Shown here: in pieces, positions 45,665 through 56,399 of the stretch
Layout of the letters: each line of letters opens with the position of its first letter
Position numbering within the stretch: the first letter of the stretch is position 1
From: Phocoena phocoena
Lineage: Eukaryota > Chordata > Mammalia > Artiodactyla > Phocoenidae
Assembly: GCF_963924675.1 (NCBI RefSeq)
Contig: NC_089232.1
Location: forward strand, 28,036,842 to 28,100,841
Length of the DNA stretch: 64,000 bases
Reading direction: 5' to 3'
Program-made: the position numbers and the translations under genes
Notes under the pieces: model-generated
What the model was told of the DNA's origin: nothing
Seen by the model: only the letters and a program-made list of their open reading frames with translations
Database searches by the model: none

Positions 45665-46200
45665 TGACTTCACCACAACTTTTTAAATGCTGTAAGACAG
45701 TGAAGAATCAGGAAAACCTCAAGGAAAATAAACATGACATTTTACTCCAAGCCGAACTGTCATTCAAGTACATAGGTAACAGATAAACAGCTTTGAACAT
45801 AAAAGAATTCTGAGAATTCCTATGAGTTCAAATGGAGGATTCTATTGGAGTGTAAACTTGGGCCTACCAAAGGATGATGGAAAAGCTGCAACAAAAGAAC
45901 TGGCAGAGAGCATTGGATGTATATTACTATAGACCAAGACAAAACACATGCAGTGAATATGGCTGAAGAGCAGATTAGAAATGATCTGGAAATGATCTAA
46001 CTGACAAAAGTTCAGATGAAAAGGGGGCACAAAGGTAGGATAAATACATTACAGCATAAATGTATTTCTTCATCTTTAATAGCTTGGACTACAGAGCTGC
46101 CAAATCAAGTGAGAGAAGTATATTTAACAATACAAAATTTAACTCTATGAAAATAAAACTATGAATTGAAATTAGGAGGGGGTGAGGAAAGTAGAGGAAA
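45665..46200 (+). repeat. HAL1/L1M ORF1-end fragment
   Basis: 'ccaagccgaactgtcattca', 'ataggtaacagataaacagc' and the sequence after it follow the end of the HAL1 ORF1 region. Interrupted by stops. Confidence 0.6.
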
Positions 46201-46299
46201 TGGGAAGGAAGTAGAAATATACTAATTTCACCATTGCTCATAGTGAGGAATTAATAGACTATTTAGAAAAATAGAAAATTTAGATAGTAATATAAATAC

Positions 46300-46775
46300 A
46301 AAAAACACAAGAAATAAATGTTGGCAAGAATGTGCAGTAAACGGAATTCTTGGGCACCGTTGATGGGAGTGTAAATTGGTATAGCCACTATGGAAAACTG
46401 TATGGAGCTGGAGGTTCCTCAAAAAATTAAAAATAGAACTGCTGTATGATCCAGCAACTGCACTTCTTGGTATATATCCGAAGAAAATGAAATCACTATC
46501 TTGAAGAGTTATCTGCACCCCCCATGTTCTACTGCAGCATTATTCACAATAGCCAAGACATGGAAACAACCTAAGTGTCATTGATGAATAAATGGATAAA
46601 AAAATGTTATATACATGTATACAAAAAATGATAATTATGTGAGGTCGTAAATACGTTAACTAATTTATTGTGGTAATCATTTTTACAGTATATACGTGTA
46701 TCAAATCATCATGTCGTACAGCTTAAGCTTACACAATGTTATATGTCAGTCATATTTCAATAAAGCTGGGGGAAA
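46300..46775 (+). repeat. L1 ORF2 end and 3' UTR fragment
   Basis: 'ggagtgtaaattggtatagc', 'atccagcaactgcacttctt', 'caatagccaagacatggaaa' and the end 'atttcaataaagctggggg'. It ends at the ERVL fragment. Confidence 0.88.
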
Positions 46776-46899
46776 AAAAGAACAAAACCAACCAACCAAA
46801 CCAACCGATGGTGAGCACCTAATATGGTAATATAACCTGAGCAGACCAGCCAGCCACCTGGTGGCAGATTGATTTTATTGGATCCCTGCCAGGGTATTG

Positions 46900-47960
46900 T
46901 CTATACTAGAATAGACATTTATTCTAAACATGGATTTGCCTTTCTTACTTATCATGCTTCTGCTACAAACACCATCCTTGAAATTACTGGATGCCTTATT
47001 CCTGGTCATGGTATTCTGCACAACATTGTTTCTAGCTAGCAGAGAAGGCAATAGGCTAATACAGGCAGAAATTGGTGGTCTTGTCATGTACCTCATCATC
47101 CAGAAACAGCTGAACATATAGAATGGTTAACTGTCCAATTAAGACTCAGGTACCGAACCGACTGGCAAAAAACAGGCAGTCAGGGGAAAGGGGTGCGTGC
47201 TATACATGCTCTGAACTAGTAACTAATATACATTGCTCTTTCCCCTACAGTCAGAATACATGGATCTGAGAGCCAAAGGGATGAAAGTGGTAGTGTTACT
47301 TTTCAATATTAAACCTAAATGTTTGCTTCTTGTTCCTTAAATTTTTGGTCCTATTGGTTAAGAGGTCTTTGTACCCAAGGAATTAGTGTTTCCACCATTG
47401 GACAAAACAAGTGTTCCACTGAACTGAAAGTCGAAACTGTCACCTGACCATTTTGTGCTCCTTATGCACCTGGATTAACAGGACAAAAAGGAGGTTACTG
47501 TTTGGCTGGGGATTACCAAAGGGAAATAGTATTATCAAAGAGAAATAGGAACACTGCCACAACGTTGAGTGAGAGAAGGCTATGTCTGGAACACAAGTGA
47601 TCCTCTGGAACACTTCCTTACAATAACATATGCTGTAATAAAAGTCAATGGAAGATTACAGCAACCTTATATGGGAAGGACCCCTCATATAGGGTCCCTA
47701 TATGAGGTCACCCTCATATAGCGTGACCCTATATGGGGTGACCCAAAAGGCAGTGAGATTTCAATTAACATTGGGGGAAAGGAAAGTAGTAGCTCATGGA
47801 ACTCAGTGGAGAAACAGAAAACTTCTATGGGTAGCAGGTGCCTAGAATGCAGTCCAGAGCATGGGCACCTGAACAAAGTAGTGGCTGGGATGGATAATAT
47901 GTATGAACTCAATATGGACTTCCCTTCAGTAGATTTGATCTGATTTGAAGGAAATGAAAT
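46900..47960 (+). pseudogene. ERVL-type pol (integrase) and following sequence, broken
   Basis: Phrases such as 'tgcctttcttacttatcatg', 'ggtcatggtattctgcacaa', 'aactgaaagtcgaaactgtc' and 'aaagtcaatggaagattaca' follow the integrase-to-end part of ERVL pol in order. A deletion near 47035-47050 removes part of the catalytic core, and stops occur in all frames; the longest frame is 63 codons. From 47740 on it matches the inverted copy at 5640-6000. It is a decayed provirus piece without LTRs here. Confidence 0.7.
47670..47755. repeat. Cluster of short direct and inverted repeats
   Basis: 'cctcatatagggtccctata' followed by 'tgaggtcaccctcatatagc' and 'gaccctatatggggtgaccc': the words CTCATATAG and CTATATGAG alternate. 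The cluster is absent from the inverted ERVL copy near 6520-6580, so it arose locally. Confidence 0.8.
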
Positions 47961-48208
47961 CACTATCAAAAAGATATCTGCATCTCCATGTTGGTTGCAG
48001 CATTATTTACAATAGCCAAGACATGCAAACAACCTAAGTGTCCATCAACAGATGAATGGATAAAGATACACACAACGGAAAGAAGAAATCCTGCCACTTG
48101 CTGCAACATGAATGGACCTTGAGGTCTTTATGTAAAATGAAATCAGACAGAGAGAAGGACAAATACTGTATGATCTCACTTATATGTGGAATCTAAAAAA
48201 ACTGAATT

Positions 48209-48333
48209 TGGGAGTTCCCTGGTGGCCTAGTGGTTAGGATTCCAGGCTTTCACTGCTGCGGCCCAGGTTCAATCCCTGGTCAGAGAACTGAGATCCTGAA
48301 AGCTGTGTGGTGAGGCAAAAATATAAATTAATT
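48209..48333 (+). mobile_element. CHR-type SINE, short form (outer of a nested pair)
   Basis: 'gggagttccctggtggccta' head, 'ggttcaatccctggtcagag' B box. The duplication 'aaaaaactgaatt' lies before it (48196-48208) and after the whole two-SINE block (48731-48743), which shows that the second SINE inserted into the tail of this one. Confidence 0.93.
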
Positions 48334-48728
48334 GGGACTTCCCTGGTGGCGCAGTGGTTGGGAGTCCGCCTGCCAATGCGGGTTTGAGCTCTGATCCGGG
48401 AAGATTCCACATGCTGCACAGCCACTGGGCCATGCACCACAACTACTGAGCCTGCACTCTAGAGCCTGTGAGCCACAACTACTGAGCCCGCAAGCCGCAG
48501 CTACTGAGGCCTGTGCACCTAGAGCCCGTGTTCTGCAACAAGAGAAGCCACCTCAGTGAGAGGCCTGCGCACTGCCACGAAGAATGACCGCAGCTGGGGG
48601 AAGCCCTTGCACAGCGACAAAGACTCAAGGCAGCCAAAAATAAATAAATAAATTTATGTTTAAAAAAATAGAGCCCTTTAAAAATAAAATAAAATAATTA
48701 ATTTTAAAAAATAAAAATAAAGCAAATT
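48334..48728 (+). mobile_element. CHR-type SINE, long form (inner of a nested pair)
   Basis: 'gggacttccctggtggcgca' head, a shortened B-box region with about 14 bases missing ('gccaatgcgggtttgagctc'), long body, then an AT-rich tail with TAAA repeats. 'aattaatt' on each side suggests its own duplication. Confidence 0.9.
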
Positions 48729-49115
48729 TTAAAAAACTGAATTCATATTTACAGAGAACAAATTGATGGTTGCTAGAGGCAGGTGTAGGGCTGTGGGGTG
48801 GGCAAAATGGGTGAAGGTGGTCAAAAGGTATAAACTTCCAGTTAAAAGTCATGGGGATGTAATGTAGAGCATGGTGGCCACAGTTAACAACACTGTATTG
48901 TATGTATATTTGAAAGTTGCTAAGAGAGTAGGTCTTAAAATTTCTCATCTCAAGAAAAAATTTTGAAACTGTGTAGGGTGATGGATGTTAACTAAGCTTA
49001 TTCTAATAATCATTTTGCAATATATACATATATCAAACCATTATGTTGTACACCTAAAACTCAGACAACATTACATGTCAATTAATATCAATTTTTAAAA
49101 GATAGTTACTTAAAA

Positions 49116-49570
49116 TTACAAAGCTAAAAACCAGAATAAAAATGTTTAATTTCCAAATTATTAGAAGGAACACACACTCAAACAACTGAGGAAAGCTGAA
49201 TAAGATTGGTGGTTGTATCAGTGACAATATCCTGGTGGTGATATTGTACTAGAGTTTGGAGAACATTACCATTGAGGGAAACTGGATAAGGGGTACATGA
49301 GATTTCTCTGTATTATTTCAAGTGCATGTGAATCTACAATTATCTCAGTTAAAATTGCAATGAAAAAGAAAATAAAGCAAACAGAACAAAATGTTTTTAA
49401 AGTTAAAATGCACTGAAGACCAAAATATTACAGAAACAAAGGGAAACACAACATATTAATTAATGTAAATGAGCAAAATTTAGGTATTAAGACAAAAAGA
49501 CTTTCAGGTTGGCTTGCCAAGCAAAAGCCAACTGTATGCTATATTCTAGAGACACACCTAAAACAAATTA
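49116..49570 (+). repeat. Old L1M fragments
   Basis: 'ggtggtgatattgtactaga' and 'ctctgtattatttcaagtgc' are L1M 3'-end text. 'aaagccaactgtatgctata' and 'tctagagacacacctaaaac' belong to the endonuclease region of another L1 ORF2. Confidence 0.65.
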
Positions 49571-49880
49571 GTATTTTTATACTTCTTCCCATTCCCTGAC
49601 TTTTAGTACATGTTATTTTATTTTCCATTGTCAAGGTTTATAACGTATACATTTCATTTGATAACCTTAGATTTTTGTGTTTATTTCTATCTCTATGTTT
49701 AAATTAGTACTGCAAATAACATTTCTCTAGTTCTTATTTTGATTCTCTTCTTGATTCTATTTCTATCATTAGCATATTTTTTCAACAGCAATATATAACA
49801 ATAACAACAACAACAATGATAGCAGTGCAAAACATTTTAACATTGGTTCAGCCCTCGCTTTGTGCTGAGAACTGTACCCA
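49571..49880. other. No gene or repeat recognised
   Basis: AT-rich. A short (AAC)n run near 49800. Nothing else nameable. Confidence 0.5.
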
Positions 49881-49883
49881 GAC

Positions 49884-50520
49884 ACTTTTTTTTTAATTGG
49901 AGTATAGTTGTTTTACAATGCTGTGTCAGTTTCTTGCTGTACAGCAAAGTAAATCAGTCATACATACACATATATTCACTCTTTTTATTATTTATTAATT
50001 TTTAATATTTATTTATTTGGCTGCATCGGGTCTTAGTTGAGGCAAGTGGGATCTTCGTTGTGGCATGAGGCTCTTCCTTGTGGCGTGCAGGCTTCTCTAG
50101 TTGCAGTGCGTGGGCTTCTCTCTAGTTGTGGTGTGCGGTCCCTAGAGCATGTGGGCTTAGTTGCCGCGCTGCATGTGGGATGTTAGTTCCCCAACTAGGG
50201 GTCAAACCAGCATCCCCTGCATTGGAGGCGGATTCTTAACAACTGGACCACCAGGGAAGTCTCTATCCACTCTTTTTTAGATTTCCTTCCCATTTAGGTC
50301 ATCACAGAGCATTGAGTAGAGTTCCCTGTGCTATACAGTAGGTTTTCTTAGTTATCTATTTTATACATAGTAGTGTATATATGTCAGTCCCAATCTCCCA
50401 ATTCATCCCCCCACCCTTGGTAATCATGTTTGTTCTCTACATCTGTGACTCTATTTCTGCTTTGCAAATAAGTTCATCTCTACCATTTTTCTAGATTCCA
50501 CATATAAATGATATTATTAC
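49884..50520 (-). mobile_element. 5'-truncated L1 3' end, split by a SINE
   Basis: 'attggagtatagttgtttta' and 'gctgtacagcaaagtaaatc' before, 'agttccctgtgctatacagt' and 'tctagattccacatataaat' after the SINE. The good match to the consensus suggests a fairly recent L1. Confidence 0.92.
49987..50262 (-). mobile_element. CHR-type SINE, long form
   Basis: Reverse SINE ending 'accaccagggaagtc'. 'actcttttt' lies on each side (about 49978 and 50271) as its duplication. It lies inside the L1 3' end. Confidence 0.93.
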
Positions 50521-50660
50521 CCAAACACTTTAAATTATCTCATTTAGCCCTCAAAACAATCCTACATCTGGAAATTATTATTTTTATTTTATAGTTCCTT
50601 ATTCCATAAACACAGTAATTTTTTTCTCTTCTAGCCTCTGTATCTAAAACTGCATAACTA

Positions 50661-50786
50661 GGACTTCCCTGGTGGTCCAGTGGTTAAGACTCCGTGCTTC
50701 CAATGCAGGGGACACGGGTTCGATTCCTGGTCGGGGAAGTTCTGCATGCCACGTGGTGCGGCCAAAAAAAAAAAAAGAAAAAGAAA
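50661..50786 (+). mobile_element. CHR-type SINE, short form
   Basis: 'ggacttccctggtggtccag' head, 'gggttcgattcctggtcggg' B box, 'gccacgtggtgcggcc' and an A tail. Flanks 'aaaactgcataacta' and 'aaaattgcatatcta' are a worn duplication with two mismatches. Confidence 0.94.
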
Positions 50787-50802
50787 TAAAATTGCATATC
50801 TA

Positions 50803-51598
50803 TACCCCTCCCAGCATTTACATTCTATCCTCAAGAATGTAGAAGTATATATGTATATTCTTATTATACTAAGGATGATGACTTCATTTGAACCCAGCAA
50901 ACAAAAGACCCCATCATCTTTAGAGGGCAGTGGAGGATTAAAAAATAATAGGAAAATTTTGTTCTACCATATTTGAGAGTTCTACAAAATAAGCCTTGAA
51001 AATTTGACGTTGGGGACCCTCCATTTACTGAAGAGTGAAAGAAGTTGAGGAGGTAGCTCAGGGCTGGGAGCGAAGTATGTTCTCACATGGGTAGAATATT
51101 AAGTGCAGCCAAAGGAAGAATCACACCAGAGCTTTAAAGTACTCAAGGCTGTGTGAGACATGAACAAGAAGCACTGCTTTATCTGACATTAGAATTCTGA
51201 AGGAAAATGCTGAAAAAAATATTGTTTTAGAAGTTATAGGCTTTTGGATTCATCCTTAAATTCTGGAGGTTATATACTTCCCCAATTGTGGTAGTGAAGA
51301 AAAAGGGACAAATATGTGTAGATACCATATTCTTAATTAATTGCATACTTATGTACTACTTCTTGAGTATTTGAAGATTGAATAATTACTTTCTCCTTTT
51401 CCTTTCCTTTAAAATATTATTTATGGCAAATTTCTTCCTCTTACTCATTCCTACCTCTCACTATTCTAAGTGGGTGTGTAGGCAGTAGTTAAATTTATCA
51501 TTCATTTCACAGGTCAAAGAATCCTGGAATTATGATAGACTAGATGAGGAATGGGCATCACCTGGAAATTGCAATCTCCAAGATTAACTAGCAGCTCT
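50803..51598. other. No gene or repeat recognised
   Basis: No nameable repeat. Frames here are short and without domains. Confidence 0.5.
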
Positions 51599-51599
51599 G

Positions 51600-51780
51600 A
51601 AAATGAAAACAATAGAACATGGTAGTTAAGAACAATGGACTTGGGGGCCACATGCTTGGGTTCAAATACTCCCTCTGCCATACAACATGTGTGCTCTGTG
51701 AGGACTGCGTGAATAAAATACTTAGAAAAATGCCTGACACACAATATGTGTTCAGGAAAATAATTTAATAGTCCCATGCT
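51600..51780 (+). repeat. MIR SINE
   Basis: 'catggtagttaagaacaatg', 'catgcttgggttcaaatact' and 'aaaatgcctgacacacaata' follow MIR in forward order. The middle is partly deleted. Confidence 0.82.
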
Positions 51781-51784
51781 TTCA

Positions 51785-53600
51785 TCTCAAGGGTGCTGAA
51801 CGTGATTTTGTATTGGTTCCTGGGGAGTATTTTGTGTGATCCAATTAGTGGTGTGGAGCAGAGAGTTAAAACATTATTATGCTGCCTCCAAAATTCAAGG
51901 GTGTCTTTGAAACATTGGTCTTCTTCTCAGTGATGAGGCACAAGGTGAAACAACTTGTCTTTCATTTTGGATGGAATATCCCCAAATAACCCAGATTTCT
52001 GCACACTCCATCCATCCAAGAATTCCTCTAAAGTAAAAGACTTCTGTACTTTCACAGGATTTATCCCTTTGCTTTGCTCTCTTCACACAAATCTTACCAA
52101 AATACCCAGTGTACTCGTGGCTTCTAGTTCTCCAGAGCCTTTAGTATGACACCATCATTCTTGCAAAGCGGCATGCTGTCCTTTGGGATGGAGATGGATT
52201 CAGGGACACTGCAGTGTTCCAGAGTCCCGCTTGGTTGTGGGTTCTCCCAGACTCTGTTCCTGTCTCATCAACCACCTAACTTATCAGCCTCTGGTTTAAT
52301 TTTTCTGTTCGTAAGATTGAGCAAAATTGGTATGGAGAAGGGGGACAAGAAAATGGATAGGGAAAGACCTGGAATGAGTGGAGAATCATACCAACTAGGT
52401 TATCCAGTGGTGGCAAAGAATGACAAAAGTCTTGGATGACAGCTGCAGCACAAACAGAGTCCATCCTGTACTTAAAGACCGGCGTTCCCACCAGATTGAA
52501 TCTGTTTTCATTCCATTTTAAAGAGTGGCAGTGGGGGTGGGGGTGGTAAGGAACAACCAGGCTAAAAAAGAAACCATCTTATTCCTTTTTTTATGCAGCT
52601 TCTGGAAGCCACTCAAGTGGTAAGACATCCTATTCCAAGGAAGAGAAATGCTTTTCATTACTTGGCAATAAGATGGATTGGCAATTTATTAGCATCTATT
52701 TCAACATCCGAGGTATCTCATGTATTGACAGGAGAGGCTGATCAACATTTAGGGGAAACATTTAAGAACTTACATAAATTTGTGTTTCCTGTACAGAGCA
52801 CTGACAATCCGGAGATGCAATGATGATTTTGAAATCTGGGTTTAGGAATTCCTTTGAAATTGGTCCAGGCTTGTCAGTGTCTTTGAAAAGCATATGGCTA
52901 AAGGCAGCAATGATAATAAAAACCCAAGGAGGCACAACTCAATCACTCAGTTGCTTTTTTCCCCCTTGCTGCCTTTGCTATCCATCCATTATATGCTCTC
53001 TGGGTCATTGGCAGGAAATCTGTAAATGTCAATGTCAGGAGTTTCCAGTGCATTATTATAGCAGGCAACATTATTTTTTTTTTCTCCTTTCAAAAATATT
53101 TTGGCAAGATACCTGAGACTCTGGAATGGGCTGCCAAATCTCAGTAGGATTCCAGATGGTTGAGATTCCGGCTCCTGATGCCCTGATGTCTTCCCCTCCC
53201 TCCTCTCTTAGATATTTTCATTTGTGTTCTCCTCAAAGATAAATATTTTTATATCAACCAGCCTCAATAGTGGTCATTATTGAACATTTCTGGATTAACC
53301 TTGAGGTGAATGAGCTTAATGATATGTACTTGTGAAGTTCAGCCTTCATATCACCCCTTTCCACTCCTCTTGCCCCTTTCAGCATCCTCCTCCCCTCCCT
53401 CTCCCACTGAGATATCCTGTGCAGACCTGACCTACTAATGCTCCCTCTTTCTGCCCTAATTTAACTGGCTGGTCCCTAATAGGTGCTCAAGCATTCACAG
53501 AGTGATGTGTGAGCTTCTCTGTGATCCTCCCCTGACCCCAGCAATCAGGGTGACTGCCCTTCCCTGGGCTCTTGTAGCACCTGTGCTGTCCTCTATGGTA
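51785..53600. other. Largest stretch with no recognised repeat; possible microexon
   Basis: About 1.8 kb in which I recognise no transposable element. It holds a 76-codon plus-strand frame (52593-52823) and a 97-codon one (52146-52439), neither with a known domain. Near 52599-52619 a pyrimidine tract plus CAG is followed 21 bases later by a strong GTAAGA donor. This is the part of the window most worth checking for conservation. Confidence 0.45.
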
Positions 53601-53605
53601 GGAAC

Positions 53606-53860
53606 ATCATGTAGTGGTTGCACACAGAGACTTTAATCAGAACTCGGTGTGACTCCAGGCTCTGCCTCATGCTATCTGTGTGGACTTGGGCAAGCTCTTA
53701 ACCTCTTTAAGCCTCAGCTCCCTCATCTGAAAACTGGGAATACTAAAATTACCTTAGTGTGATTGTTGTGAAGACTAAACAAGATAAAACGTGATGTGAT
53801 CAGCATAATACCTATACAGAGTAATTGTTCCATGGACATTTAGCTATTGTCATTGTTATT
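53606..53860 (+). repeat. MIR SINE, near full length
   Basis: 'gtagtggttgcacacagaga', 'tgtggacttgggcaagctct', 'aacctctttaagcctcagct' and 'tcatctgaaaactgggaata' give the whole MIR in order, including the central core. Confidence 0.92.
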
Positions 53861-53864
53861 ATTA

Positions 53865-53995
53865 TAGAACTTTATTTCATTTAGGTGGGTGTCTGTCTCC
53901 CATTCTGGATTGTAAGCTCCTTGAGAGCAGGGACTACATCTTTGTTATCTCTGATTCCCAATCCCTAACACAGTAAGTGTTAATATATTCTGCTC
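53865..53995 (+). repeat. L2 3'-end fragment
   Basis: 'attgtaagctccttgagagc', 'gactacatctttgttatctc' and 'atccctaacacagtaagtgt' match the L2 3' end in forward order. Confidence 0.8.
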
Positions 53996-53999
53996 AAAG

Positions 54000-55012
54000 G
54001 GTAATTTGTACATTTAAATGGGACTGTTGTAAGGATTGTGCCCTAAATAAAGTGTCAATTTTGTTTCCCAAAAGGGGAAACTTCAGTTATATGTAAATCA
54101 AGGCTATTTCTACTATTTTACTCCTATGTCCATTTTTGCCCTTAAGGGAGGGAATACCACATTATTAGTCATTTCTGAGGGAGGAGGAGTTGCCCAAAGC
54201 CTAGGGCATTCCTGAGCCATGTTTTACCGGTGGGCAGAGTGACTGCATTTTGTAACAGGTGAGAGTTTGGGCTCTACTCTTTCTTCCACTCCCTGCCTTC
54301 GTGCAGTGAGAGAGCAGGTTTGGCTGTCCTTCTGGTCAGCCATCCTGTTCTGTCTTATCTGCCTGGATCTGTGGGAGGGAGGGGAGTGTGTAGGCTCTGC
54401 AGGCTCAATTTTTCTCAGTTTAGAAGAGAGGGCATAGGAAACCCCTCCTAGATTTTCAGAACTAAGCCCTGTTTCTTACAGGTGACATCTACTTGTACAC
54501 TATTACTCATGGGATGCTGTGTTTCTCACTTCCACGTGTAGCTGAGGGAATCCCAGGATGGATAAGGGACATGTGCCATGATCCGGACTCTAAAATCCCA
54601 CCCCAAATTGAAGTAGGGGACATGCAGGATGAACCTCAATATTTTCACAAACATTTCAAGAGTACATGACCCATGCCAGGGACCATGGAAAGGTGGCAAC
54701 ACTAATCCAGACACTCTTGAGACATTCTGAGAGGACTCTTGAGATGGGTGAGAGCAGAAGAGTTTGACATGTTACTTTCTATCCTTCTGTTCTAATGGAA
54801 TCACTTATGATGAGCCCATATGGCTTCTACAGTAATAAAGAAGTGATTGAAAGAAAACGGAGGCATTAACCTGGCTCAGCAGCAGGGAAGAGGAGCCAGG
54901 CAGGGAAACCCATCCTCTTTTCTTCTCCTTTGAGCCATACTTCAGCTCCTTCCTACTACATTTTGCTTCCCCTCATTGAGCCACTCTATTTCTCCCCAGA
55001 ATCCTCTACATT
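54000..55012. other. No gene or repeat recognised
   Basis: Sequence with no nameable repeat. The 62-codon minus-strand frame at 54526-54714 has no domain. Confidence 0.5.
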
Positions 55013-55014
55013 TG

Positions 55015-55190
55015 TGAGTAAACAGCCTGTGGCTGGAAGTCAGGTGACCTGGATTCTCACCTAGTTCTGCCCCTAAATCGCCAGCCTTGGGACTCTGAGT
55101 CCTTAACTCTTCCAAGAGTCAATTTCTCATCTGGAAAGTAGATATAAATATGTAGTTCTTAGGAGACTGTCGGGTCCTGGCCAGATAATA
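55015..55190 (+). repeat. MIR-like fragment
   Basis: 'gtcaggtgacctggattctc', 'tcaatttctcatctggaaag' and 'agctccttccaaagt' follow MIR-related (MIR3-like) order. The match is partial. Confidence 0.55.
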
Positions 55191-55224
55191 TATTTTAAAG
55201 CTCCTTCCAAAGTACACAGTGCTA

Positions 55225-55408
55225 GGGACTTCCCTGGTCCTCCAGCGGTTAAGACTTTGCCTTTCAGTGCTGGGGGTGCAGGTTCGTTTTTTGGTCAGGG
55301 AGCTAAGATCCCACATGCCTTGTGGCCAAAAAACCAAAACATAAAACAGAAGCAATATCGTAACAAATCCAATAGACCTTAGAAATGGTCCACGTCAAAA
55401 CAAAACAC
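55225..55408 (+). mobile_element. CHR-type SINE, short form, with extended tail
   Basis: 'ggacttccctggtcctccag' head and a damaged B box ('ggttcgttttttggtcaggg'). Flanks 'aagtacacagtgct' (about 55210) and 'aagtatacagtgtt' (about 55410) are a worn duplication. The A-rich tail has picked up non-A sequence. Confidence 0.88.
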
Positions 55409-55424
55409 AAAGTATACAGTGTTA

Positions 55425-55780
55425 TAAACAATGTCCCCACAGGTTTGGGAAGGTCTTGAAACACTTAGTCCAACCTCAAATCCCACATAGTCCCAAACCT
55501 ACATAGCCCAACCCCAAAAAGTCAAGAGGAGAGCAGAGCTAAAGAGTCAAAGACAGTGAGCACATTCAAGTCTCAAGCAATAAGACTGGAATCCCAGATT
55601 GGGAGCAGGGAAGAGCAGGTTTAGTTCCCGATTTCTTCATGCTATGACCCCAAGTAAGTCTCAAAATCTTTAATTTCACAATTTAGAGTGAGAAGTCTTG
55701 AAGTTTATTTATTCCTGCCACCTCATTTTTGTTTTTATTTTATGTTCAGGTTAATATTTTATTTCTTCCTCTGGTTGCTG
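55425..55780. other. No gene or repeat recognised
   Basis: Nothing nameable between the SINE and the MIR-like sequence. Confidence 0.45.
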
Positions 55781-55794
55781 GTTGCGTTGTTGTA

Positions 55795-56010
55795 CCACCT
55801 TGCTTTATAGAGGTAGAAATTAAGGCTCAGAAAGTCTAGCAACCTCTCCTGGTTCTCAGTCCAGTGCTCTTCACACTAGACACACCTTTTTGTAAAATGA
55901 GCCTTCAATTCTCAGCACCTGTGATCTGATAAAATTGTGACTCAAAGAAACTACATGAATTTCCCAGGGTTACGTATCTTGGTAGCTGCAGACCAGAAGG
56001 AGTCTGATTG
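55795..56010 (-). repeat. MIR-like fragments
   Basis: 'gaggtagaaattaaggctca' and 'ccagtgctcttcacactaga', then 'tttcccagggttacgtatct', resemble reversed MIR in two pieces. Confidence 0.5.
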
Positions 56011-56119
56011 CTTGCTCTTGGTTCCCACTGGGACACAAATGGGAAATCCAAACTCTAGTCCCCACATCCCCAGCTGAGCCCAGGCTTACAGGGTGTTCAG
56101 ACTTGATAGGGGCTCTTTT

Positions 56120-56328
56120 TTTTTTTTTTTTTTTTTGCAATACGCAGGCCTCTCACTGTAGTGGCCTCTCCCGTTACGGAGCACAGGCTCCAGACGTGCA
56201 GGCCCAGCGGCCACGGCTCACGGGCCCAGCCGCTCCGCGGCATGTGGGACCCTCCTGGACCGGGGCACGAACCCACGTCCCCTGCATTGGCAGGCGGACT
56301 CCCAACCACTGCGCCACCAGGGAAGCCC
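56120..56328 (-). mobile_element. CHR-type SINE, short-body form
   Basis: Reverse copy of the cetacean-type short body ('gcggccacggctcacgggcc'), T-run of about 20, ending 'gccaccagggaagccc'. The 15-bp duplication 'gataggggctctttt' (56105-56119 and 56329-56343) is exact. The long pure tail and exact duplication make it a young insertion. Confidence 0.97.
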
Positions 56329-56399
56329 GATAGGGGCTCTTTTGCTAAAAGCTATGACTTCTGTGTTAAGTCATTTCTGTGGGGAGAATCCACCTACAT

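Larger units (their letters stand above)
47961..49115 (+). repeat. L1 ORF2 end and 3' UTR, split by two SINEs
   Basis: 'atttacaatagccaagacat', 'gatgaatggataaagataca' before, and 'gaacaaattgatggttgcta', 'ccattatgttgtacacctaa' after the SINE block. It ends at 'aatatcaatttttaaaa'. Confidence 0.88.
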
